The notes under the pieces are model-generated. The model searched no databases and was not told the origin of the DNA. It saw only the letters and a program-made list of their open reading frames with translations. The position numbers were made by a program, and so were the translations under genes. Shown here one piece after another: positions 35,301 through 47,300 of a stretch of DNA of 64,000 nt (its first letter is position 1; the number at the start of each line of letters is the position of its first letter). The stretch comes from Aliikangiella coralliicola (GTDB lineage: Bacteria; Pseudomonadota; Gammaproteobacteria; Enterobacterales; Kangiellaceae), in the NCBI RefSeq assembly GCF_007004725.1, contig NZ_ML660164.1:526437-590436 (forward strand), read 5' to 3'.

Positions 35301-38300
35301 GGATTTCAATCAGAATGTCATCACTCGACACCTGGTAGATACAACTGCAGGTGAAGTTTCAATTCGACTTGCGGGACTCAACGAGCAAGATAACTATACC
35401 ATCCGGGTCAGAGGCTACTATGGTGACAGTTATCGCTACAACGAAAAATCGGTGGGCATTCGAGTTGTGCCGAAAAACCGTGGTCTTGATGTTGAGCTTG
35501 AAGGTCTGGCGTCAAAAGTATTCTTAAATAGCACGTTAAGTTTGACCGCGAAGGTTGATGACTTGCCATTGACTGGCACCGTCACAATCGATGTCACGGA
35601 TCAAAATAACAATGCAATTGTGAGCGGAAATGAAAAGGTCGAGTTTACTGTTCCTGATGTGGACAAACTGAAAGTTACTGCAACCGTTAAAGACGGCTTG
35701 GGTAACCAGGCAAGTAAAACCTTAGAGGCGCGAGTGATTAATCCGTTTACGTTGGTTGCTCACAACACGCAAATCGATTTTGACGCAGCGTTAGCGAATG
35801 TGAACGGTGGTTACTTTGCCAAGGCAAACAAATTATTCGACCAGGACAATAACCTGCTTAAAACTTTTGATGGCAATATTACGTCGATGACATACATTCA
35901 TGATCGATTGTTAGTTGCCTTTGATAACGTGGGCTTGTTCTTTGTTGACCCGGAAAATGACTATCAAAAACTTGGTCAATATGATTTGAACCAAACCGTT
36001 GTTGATATGCTATTTGTTAAAGGCAAGTTGCTTGCTTTGACCGGCGATAACGATACTTATTTGTTTAATGTCATCGGTAACTCTCTGGAGTTAATTTCCA
36101 ATACTGACGATCAGTCTACACTTCAAATTGGTTATGTCGAAGATGGTTTTGTCACCTTAACACAAGCCAGTTTAAATCTTTGGGATTGGAGTTTGACTCA
36201 ATCGCAGAGGGTGTTTAATGGTTCTGGTTTAACTCGATTTGCCTATGAAAATGGACACTGGTATGTGAGCAACGAAACCGGTCAACTGACGGTGATCGAA
36301 AATGGTCGTCAACATCAAGTTGCCGGCGATATTTTTGCCGAAGCAATCCATGTTTTACCCGGTAAACTTATTTTATTAGGAAGCGAAACGACTTACGTGG
36401 TTGATAATCGTGACCTGTTCAATGTTGAGTTAGTCGCACGGATCAGCCAGGCTAACGGCGCAAAACTTTCCTTAAGTAAAATAACGAATGGCGTTCTCTG
36501 GTTAGCGGCTGGAAATGATCGCTTGCTTGAAGCGACCGATTCGCCGGTCAGCGAAATTTATACTTCGAGAAAACCAAAAGGTAATCACGTTGATATTGCG
36601 TCTAAGCGTGGATTAACGGTTTCAGCAGCGCAACACTATGGTGCAGTTTTACTCGCGCAAAATGTTGAAGCTGAGATGACGGAAACAGTCATTCCTCAAC
36701 CTGCTTACACGGCGACAGTTAATCAGGTTGCTGTTCATCAGGATAGTTTCTATGTCGCTAATGCTGACTTCAAACGTATTGAAAAATACAACCGGTACGA
36801 TTTTGTTTCGATAGACGGCGCAAGCACTCAGCCAACACCGCAAATTATCCTGCAAGGATATGCTTATACTGATTTTGCTGTTACACAGTCGCGAGTTTTC
36901 GCGGCCTTTGGTGACAAGTTATTTATTCGCGATTTGGACAATCAAATCACTGACGAACTTATCGTTTCTACCGGCGATGATATTCTTGAGGTAACTGCGT
37001 TTGGCGAAGAGTTAGTGGTTTCTACTAGCGGCGGTAGTGTTTTTGCGGTTCATGTTGGCAGCTTGCCGATTGATGAATTCGAAGTTGAAATTGATACGCT
37101 GTTCGCTGTGGGCAATCGAATTGATCACTTGGTCAATGCCGGTGATTACCTGGTTTATTCAATCGATAATGAGTTACACCGCTTCGAAATTGCCACCAGA
37201 GCGGATAGTGTGATTAATCTTGCGCAAGAAGTAACCGCCATTACCGTTAAGCAAAATCAAGTTTGGTTTGCGTCGGGCAATCAATTGCGTTCGATCCGGT
37301 TGTCTGATTCAAGTGTAACCGATTGGACTGCTTCTGAATTGATTCTGGAAGCTGACAGAGTGATTACTGCAATCGACGCTGATTATCAGCAGTTGTTACT
37401 TTCTCACGGCAGCGCGGGAACTCGTCTGTTAGAGACAGCGGCTGATGCAATATTGGCTGACGCTATTTTAGCAAGTCCGCTGAAGGGTACTGTGTATAAT
37501 CAGGGTGAAACTATCGCACTGTCTCTGGATAATATTGATGGCGTTGTTGCGGTAGACTACTTTATCAATGGTAAAAAAGTGTCCAGCCGTCAACGGGCAC
37601 CATTTAACGCAGACTTACTCGTTCCTGCAGAATTGCGTAATGGTAAAAACTTTGAAATCACTGCTCAAATTGCCGATATTTGGGGCAATCAGGTCAGCTC
37701 TTCTACCAGAACGGTATTGCTGCAAAGTGAAGATCTACCGGCGAATGGATTTACGGTAGAACTTGAGTTAGATGCGGTGAGTTATGTTCCAAAACCTTTG
37801 ACCATCAGCGCCAAAATTCTTAACAGTGACCAGCCGATTCATCAGGTTGAGTTTTATGTTGCGCCACAGTCTGACGGCCCTTATGAACTGATTAGAAAAC
37901 ACTATGGTCCAATTTATGAAGTGACTCGCAACTTCTCCCAAGCCGATAGCGGCCAATACGTTAAAGCAAGAGCAATTGACGTTTATGGTAATTTTGTCGA
38001 AAGTGCGCCGGTACAAATTACCCGATTGCAGGATTTCTTTGCACCGAGCATTGATATGCAAATTGTTGGTGACGCCATTGCAGAAAACACCATGCCAAGT
38101 GGTCGTCCATACCAGATCATCGTTGAACTTGAAGATAGCGGCAGTGGTATTGATTATGCGCTGTTAAAACGCGGTGATACTTTAGTCTCTGCTTCTTTCG
38201 GCGAGCAAACATTAGTTTATGAAGAGCTGCAACCTCAGTTAGGCGACGTCTACCAATATACGCTTGAGGCTGTGGACAATGCTGGTAACCCAAGTGACGC

Positions 38301-41300
38301 CAATATTCAGGTCAGCATAGTTGAGGATACTAGGCCGCAAATTACTGAAGTGGTTGCACCGGCAGAGATTCTTGAACAAAGCCAATTTAATATTGAAGTC
38401 TCTGCGACAGATGATATTCGAATTAGTCAAATTCAAATTGAATGGCCGGGCGTGGTTGACTCTGAAAATGTTAATGCTAAGACGGGTAACTACCGTCGTT
38501 CAATTAACGATGTCAGAAGTGAAAGACTTACCACGGAAATTGTTAACAACTTACAAGTCAATGTGATTGACGATTCTGGTCAAACCGTATCGCAAGTTGT
38601 GCCAATTACAGTTAAACCTGATCAAGTGCCGTCAATTGATTTATTAACTATCGATGCGCCAACCTTTGGTATCTATGGTGATAATGCGCCTATTCGCTTA
38701 AGTGACGTTGATAAAGCCGATGATGGACTATTGAAAGATCTGACAATCGAATTACTCAATGTGACAGACAGTGATACCAGAGTAGAAGCTGTTTGTGGCG
38801 GAGTGAGAAGTTATTGCCGCTCAAATAATAACTTTGTTACTCGATTACCAAAAGTCGAATTGCCGGGCGACAAGGTTCGCTATCAATTGAAAGTGACTGA
38901 CAAGCTAGGCCAATCAGATATCAGCGATGTGTTTGAAATTGAACTGACGCAGCGTCCAAATGAAATTCAGTACTTTAATAACGGCGACAGCACATTGAAT
39001 CCGTCGGCGGTGCAATCCGGTATTGGCGGTGACTACGCGATTCAAGTTGTGGACGCAAGTAATCGTCCGGTTCCTGCGCAAAATATTCGATTTGCTTTAA
39101 TCGACGCGGAACGTCAGCAGACGATCATTACACACGTGACAACTGATTCGTTGGGTGTTGCTAGCTTGAGTTGGGACGCTGCATTAATTACCGGACACTA
39201 CACATTGAGCGCGTTTATTCCTCAATATCCGAGTGTTCCAGGCGCGAACCTTCGTGTTGAAGTATTACCGGGTCAGTCTTTCGCGGTTGAAGTTTCTCAT
39301 ATTGAGGCGTTACTTCCTGATGAAGTGTTTAATCTGAACCTTAAGGTGGTTGATGAAGCGGGTAACCTGGTTCACACGGAAAACAATCAGCCTATCGTAG
39401 TATCAATTGCCGATCCAAAGTTCCATTTTGGATTTGCGAGTAACGCGACAATTGAACCGCTTTACGACCAGGACAGTAATGCCATTGGCGAAAAAGCGAC
39501 GCTGACATTCCAGAGCGGTAGAGCATCGATTGAAGTTTCTGCTTCAACTGAAGCTGGTAACTACAACATGCAGTTAAGCTATCCTCAGGGAGCGACTGAA
39601 TTAGAAAATCGTTACGCGGTTAATCCAGAATCTGCGCCGGTTGTACAGTCGGAGATTCCATTAACTGTTGTTGCGGGAGAAGCTTACGGGTTTAGATTTG
39701 AGCAAGTCAGTCAGACTAATAATCCTCATGGAACGCCTGATGTGATTGAAGTCGGCGAGCAGGTAACACTGCGACTGAATCTGGTTGATTACTATGACAA
39801 CCCAGCTTCGAAAATCACCTTAAACGATAGTGTTGTTGACGCTGACTTCAATGTTGATTTGAGTATCTCCGGCAGCGCGACAATCGATGCAACGCCGAGC
39901 AATGTGAGCTTGCCGATGGTGAAGGGTGTTGTCGAATTTGTGGTCACTGACGACGTGGTGGAAGAAACCCTTATTCGACTAGAAAACCAGGCGTCTACAC
40001 TCGAGTTATTGACTGGTGAAGAAACGAGCATTCAGTTTAATAAATTGCCGCCGGCGATTATTAGTGCTGAGTTTGTTGAACAACATAATGATACGAATGT
40101 ACCGCTTTCTCTGGTAGTCAACGAAGCGGTTAGCGATTCTGGTGTTGGTAATGACGTTATTAATGTTTCTCTAGATGGCACCGATGTTTCTGGTGATGTA
40201 GTGCTGGAATCTGATACTCAGATTATCTTCTATCCTGACGCGCCGTTTGAACTGAATCGTTGCTATCAATACGATACTCTGACTTCTAAATTAGTTGGCG
40301 TTGATGCCGGCGATAAAGTGTTGGCACGAAGCGTAGAAGCTTGTAGTTCGCACATTAATATTCCACAGCAAGCAACTCAGTTTGTGCTGGAAGGTACTCA
40401 AAACACATTGTCTGTGAACTTTGGCAATGGCATCGATCCTCAAGCGATTAGCAATGGAAGTTTGTTGATGGTTGTGCCGCTGTTGGATGATGTGACTCAA
40501 AACTTCAATTTCACTAATCTGGAGTTTTCAGCACCGACTCACACCGGTCTGTTGAACAGTGATGGTCAACCATTAGCTGATGCCACGGAAGTCACCGTGA
40601 AATTGAGTGGAGATCTATTAGCTGAAGAAGCTGCACTGAGAGTCGCCAACACTGTATCAATCAGAGTGCTACAAGCTGCCGGTGACTTCGACGGTGACGG
40701 GGTGACTAACTCAGTTGAATACGAACTAGGTCTGGATGCAACTAACTCTGATTCAGATGGTAACGGTACCAGTGATGGTCTTGAAGATGCCGATGGTGAT
40801 GGCATCAATAATGCTGATGAGATTATTCTGGGAACCAATCCAAATAATATTGATTCTGATGGCGATGGAATTTCCGACGGTGATGAAGTGAATACCCATG
40901 GCACCAATCCTAATCAAAGAGATACTGATGGGGACGGAATTGATGATGATTTAGAGTTGGCATTTAACTCCGATCCGAATAACGCTAACAGTCGCAATAT
41001 TGACGAGTCATTGGTGACCGGTATTAGCGTTTCGCCAACGGAAATTCTTTACAACATCAATACTAACACTGAAGAAATTCAGGTGACTGTAACCGCGACT
41101 CTCGACTATCAAGGAACTGCGCGAACAGTTGATGTCAGCAATCCTGATTTTTATGATTTGCTGTTCGATAGTTCTGATTTGGCTATTGCTCAACCGAGCT
41201 CAAGCGGATGGCAGGCACTTGCGCAAGGTACTGCGGTTCTATCTGTTGAATTTGCTTCTCATCAGGCGACTGCGAATTTGACTGTTGAAGGTGCTGCATC

Positions 41301-44300
41301 GGTTGGCCATGCGGAATGGAACAATGAAACTCAAGAATTCTCAGCGAATGTTATCGCCGAATCCCTGATTCTTCACGACAATGTCACAGTCATTGCCGGA
41401 GGCGTTTTCACTGTTGAAGGAGATATGTTGGTTGATGGTGTAGACAACTTCTTCAAGGTCAAAAAATTAATTGTTAACGGTAATCTGACTATCAGCGGCG
41501 GAGAGTTCGCTCAGTTGGCAGTGGGGGCAACGGAAGGTGTTTATATCGGTGGAGAGTTAATTATCCGCGATGCCGAATTGACAGTTCCTTCGGCCGATGT
41601 TGATAGTCAAACTGTTTACGAGTTGAATTTGAATGTTACAGGCAAAGTGACTGTTGAAAACGCAAATATTGTATTGGCCGGTAAAGGTTATCCTGATGGC
41701 TACGGTTTAAATTTTGTCCCTCGTCATAACCTCGGATGTCACAGTGGTTCTGGTTCATTAGGACAAAATGATCAATGTACCTATGGCGATTATCGATTGC
41801 CGGTAACGCCGGGAAGCGGTGGGGTTAACGTGAGCTTCTGCGAACGAGGTTTCTGTAGCGCAGGTGGTGGTGTCGTTTCGATTAATGCCCAATCACTAGA
41901 ACTTAATAACGGAAACATTGACGCGAGCGGTCGCGACACAGGTGCAGGTGGTAGTGTGCTGATTGATGTTCAGCAGATTTCTGTACTTGGCAATGGCCGC
42001 ATTATGGCTGACGGTGGAGAATCAGAATTCAGCGGGGGAGCAATGGCCGGTTCTGCAGGGCGAATTGCAGTTTATTACGACGAGTACACAACATCTTTGC
42101 CAGGTGAACCACCGATTGACTCGATACTTTATGCCCAAGGCGGTGATGCCAGAGTAGATACCGACAGTGGAAGACTCACACAAAAATCTGCCAGTGGAAC
42201 GATATTTATTGCTCACAACAATAATGATCAGAACACAGTTTCAAATCGCTTGCTCGTGTCAAATCAACCTGACAGCTATAACTATTCAAATGAAACCACT
42301 CGGGTTGTATCTGTTGGGGTTCATTCGATAGTGAATGTCACAGGTTTGGCATCGGATAACTATCGAGTTGAAGTCGCTAATGATCCATGGATTGGTAATA
42401 CAATCGCGAATGCAAATTCGTTGGTTGGCCAGTTTATTCGGTTTGATTTAAATGACGAAAGTGCAGCAACTTATCAAGTTATTGCTCAGGATTCGAATTC
42501 TTTGACAGTTAACTCTGCACAAGATTTAACACTTATTGCGACCGATAGTTTGCAAGGTGTGCATCACTTCAACACAATTGAAATTTTTGATACCAGTGTT
42601 GATTTTGGTGATGACCTGGTGATTGTTACCGACCTGGAAAACTCGGCACTACGACGTTTCGACCTTGAGCAGGAACTGTTTGCTATCGGATTAAGAGCTG
42701 GAAATGTCAACTCAGCCGTTGTTGATTGGGTAATGTCGAATGGCTATCGATTGGAATTATCGAGACCGTTAACCATTGCTGGAATTACACTAGAAAATAA
42801 TCGTGGCGGAGAAGGTGACGGTGACGGCGGTTTGGAGCTACCACGTCAACTCTTGCCGAATGCATTGATCGAAGTTAGTGCCGGTGGAATTCCAACCATT
42901 GTTGCGCCGGAAATAACCATCAATGGCGACTTATCGCTAACTAACGGCTGGTTGGCGCTCAGTGCAAGCCAACCGATCCTCGTTACCGGTGATGTTAACT
43001 TAACCAATAACTCGGTCTTAACTGCGCCGGAAGCTGATCCGAATCGACAGTTGATCTTCCCACTGAAACTTCAGGTTCAGGGTAATGTTGTGATTGATCA
43101 AACCTCTGGCATTGACGTCACTGGTAAAGGTTACCCAGAAATTTATGGCGGTGATTCGTTTACAGCCTATACCAATATTGGTGTTCATGCAGCACAACCA
43201 CTTGGGCAAGGTTACTCGAACGGAGGTGGTGGTGGACCTCATTTTGCAGTGGATGTCTCTGCTGCGACAAATGAGTCTGTCTCTGAAAATGACCAAACCA
43301 GTTATGGTAATTATCGTCGTGCACAGTTTGCTGGTAGTGGTGGACAATACCGCGATGGCTGTAGCGAATGCGACGCTCGACCACGAGACTTAAAATATTT
43401 CAGCGGCGGTGGTTTTGTTGAAATAGTCGCTAATAACATTCAGTTGGATGGACAAATTTTAGCGAATGCGAATCGTATTGAAACCGGTGATTATTTCCTC
43501 GGCGCAGCTGGTGGTGGAATCAATATCGAAGCGTCTGAACTGTCTGGTGCGGGAAGCATACAGGCCAAGGGTAACAGCGAGAATTATCCGAATGTTCTTG
43601 GTTCGGGCGGGCGCATCAGTATCAACGTTGAAACCAATAATGTTTTCACTGGCGAATTAAATACTGGAATTGTGCTATTTGCTGACGGACCACTCTTATC
43701 AACCAACGGGACAACTTTTGTTCGTAACGGACAGTCTCATGCGGGCAACTTGATTCTAGGTGGAATTAACACCGAAGGTGGTGGCGAAGGCGGAGAAGGT
43801 GGTGAAGGCGGCGAATTCGAAGGTGCGAATGGCATCACTAGCCCGATTGTTGTTCAAGCGGTTGGCAAACATTTGATTCAATCGATTAGCGCACAAGGTG
43901 GAAATCAATGGTTAGTTCAGGTCAATGGCGCGAACTGGCTTCCATCCGATGAAACGGGTAATGGATTTGCTGGGGTCTACGTCGACCTGACTGCAGATGA
44001 TAGCGATGAAACGATTTACCGAATTGTGAGTAACACCGCTGATACATTGACTATTGAATCTGATGATGATTTATCTGGTTTGTCGTCAGGTGGTACTAAC
44101 CTGGTCGGTGTTCACGTGTTCGACCAAATCCATTTGAATAATTTTGCTGAGATTGAATTTGGCGATGATCGATTAAAAGTAGAAGATCTTGCCCAATCGA
44201 CTAGCGGTGGAAACGTGGTTATTCGAGTTGGCACCGCTTCATCAGAACTACTCAATTGGGCCGAGCAGAATAACGCACAAATTATCGCGAAGTTCTTAAC

Positions 44301-47300
44301 GCTACCGGAAATAACGATTAACTCAGAATCTAAAACGGTGACTGCTGGAACCTTGACGGTAACTGGCGACGTCACCTTGGATGTTGAAGCGATACTCAAC
44401 CTTAATGTGACTGAAAAAATCCTGATTCAAGGAAACCTGTCAGTTCTGGGGTCGTCACTACTTACCTCAACTGCGGCAAAACCATTGACGCTAGATATTG
44501 AGGTGCTTGGTGCCATATTTGTCGAGGCGAGTTCTAGCATCAGTGTAGATGGTCAGGGATATGCAGGAAGAACGAGTCATACCAATCCATCATCAGGGAC
44601 TGGTTGTCATGCCGGATATTCAAGCCGAGGTAATTCAGAACCGTCTGAGTGTACGTATGGAAATTATCTCCGTGCAGTAAACCCCGGTAGTGGTAGCAAC
44701 TATACCTCCTCAACAGCTGGAGGTGGTGTTCTTAGATTGAAGGCAAGCCAGGTCAATGTGGCCGGTACAATTTCGGCAGATGGCTCAACTTTCAATACAT
44801 CTTCAAGCTTCTACTACGGCGGTGCCGGTGGAAGTGTCCATATAGAAACCGATGCTTTAACCGGTGCTGCAACGGGCGTTATTTCTGCTGTCGGCGGTGG
44901 AAACACTCGAAGTGCCAGTTATAATCGTGCGGGCGGCGGAAGAATAAGCCTCTACACACCAATCAATACTTTCGCCGGTAAACTCGCTACTGGCGCAGAA
45001 GGCTCTACTGCGGAGAATAGTTCTGGTGCCGGTTCTATTTTCATCGCCAGCGCTGCGGGGCAAAACGGCAATCTGATTTTTGACAATCAGGGGGCGAACA
45101 GCGTTCAGTGGGGGACACCAGTTGCGTCCGTTGGAACTGCTGAAATTGGTTGTGTCACCGAAGTCGAGTCGGGACTCTGGGAGTTGGGATTAGTTGGTAG
45201 CTGTAGCGGCTATTCCGGTCTTTTCGCAGGAACAATTACGCTTGAGCATGAACAAGGTTCAGTGTCGGCTGATAGTTACCCAATTGACCTTAATGAACAA
45301 CAAGAACTCCGATTTGAATCTCTCGGTATCGATATGAGGCCACTTATGTATATTGTTCGTAGAGGACAAGAAGGTGATCTGGAAAACGCACTTTTCAATA
45401 ACATTAGTCGGAATGGAGAGTGTGGGCCTGACGGAGATTCAGTTTTGGTTGCTGATTTGGAAGCGGGGAGTTATTCACTCGTCGTTACTCATGATTATAA
45501 TGCGATGTCATGTTTTACAGATCGGGTTGCCTATGAAATAAAAGTAGGCAACGAAATTCAAGGACCAAGCTGGCAGGCGTCGACTCAAACTGGTGAAGGT
45601 ATCGTCGGACGTTATATTGACCTTGATAAAGATGACGGGCAGGATACTTTCTATCAGGTTGAGTCAAATACCTTTGCAAGTTTTAGAGTGCGTACCAGTG
45701 ACTCGCTCGGTAGCTATGTCGGAAAACAATTCGAAGGTGTTCATCTGCTTAATTCACTATCTGTGACTAACGGTGCGTCAGTTGATTTTGGAACCGACAG
45801 AGTGATTGTTACCGATGCAGATAACAGTGAATTTGATTCAAGCAGTCAAATTAAAATCGGAAAAGTGGGGGCTGCGCTCGCTGACAAAATGATCGCTAGC
45901 GGGGCTGAGGTTGAGTTTACCGGTGATCTAAGCGTTAGCTCACTGATCTTCGATGATGGCGAAACTCACAGGTTCTCGGCGAAAAATGTGCAAGTAAATG
46001 GGCCGCTCGCACTGGATAAAGATACTGTATTGGATTTCGCTGTAGAGGGTACTATATCGGTTAGCGGCGCAATCAGTTTAACTGACGGTTCGCAGATTAC
46101 CATTTCACAATCAACCGATTCATCGGTTCCGTTGAAGGCATTGCGAATGGATACGCCAAACAGTGTCTACATTGATGCCACGTCGAGTATCGATGTTTCA
46201 GGTAAGGGCTACTTCAGTATTAGTTCAAATAAGACCGATGTGAATTATTCGGGGCGTAACGGTTGTCATGGTGGTAATCGAAGTGGCTCAACGCCCAGTT
46301 GTAGCTATGGTGATTATAAGCATGCCCAATATGCTGGGACTGCAGGCGCAAGATACAACGATAGTAGTAACGGTAACGGTGGCGGAATTATTCAGTTAAA
46401 CGCCGGTTCGATGATTGTCGATGGATCGATTTTAGCGAATGGTTTCGCTGGAGTCTCTGGTGGTGCTGGTGGCAGTATTCACCTGGTGACGAGCAGTTTA
46501 CAGGGCACAGGTAATATCCGTGCTAACGGTGGTTCCAAACTCAACGTGTCGAGCTCTTTCTATGCTGGTGGTGGCGGCAGAATTTCAGTTATCAGTGATA
46601 ATGTCGACAACTTTACCGGTGAAATGTCGGCGAGTGGTGGTACTTATTCCACCAATAGCAGTGGCACCAATGTCGCCGGCTCAGGAACGGTATATATTCA
46701 AGCGGCCGGCGCCGAAACCGGCGATCTGATTGCCGATAACAATGGATTAACAGCTGCTAATGACAGCACGCCAATTTATTCCGATGCGCGGCGTGAGATT
46801 TTGTCCACTGAAGATCTCGGCAACGGCCAATGGCAATTAAACCTGGCTGAAGCTAATTCATTTAGTGCTATCAACGAAAATGCTAGCGTGACCGCAAGTG
46901 GTAATGGCTCTGTGGGTTATCACTATGTCACCATTACAGAGTCAATGAGCCTGGTTTTCGAAATAACGGCGGGCTCCTTCGATAGCGTGATTCACCTGTT
47001 TCGTGATGACGGTAATTTAACTGCCGATGATTTTATCGTCACAAATGATGATGGAGGAGCCGGAACACTGTCGAAAATCACCAGAACACTGGAAGCCGGA
47101 GATTATGTGTTAGCTGTCGGTGTTTATAGCTTTTCGACAAGTGAAGCGGTCAGCGGTAACAATAATGCACGAGCAGGAACTTATACCGTCAATATTTCGA
47201 GTGATAATGAAGTCTTGTCTCCATTGGTTGAAGGTGGTTTAGTTAGTTTGAATGCCGATGATACCAATGCCGCGCTTTATCAGGTAGTATCGCGCGACCT

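Noticed and set aside
40681..40990. Dockerin or true EF-hand enzyme module
   Set aside because: The Asp loops are spaced like TSP3-type structural calcium repeats, and no paired dockerin helices or catalytic domain are adjacent.
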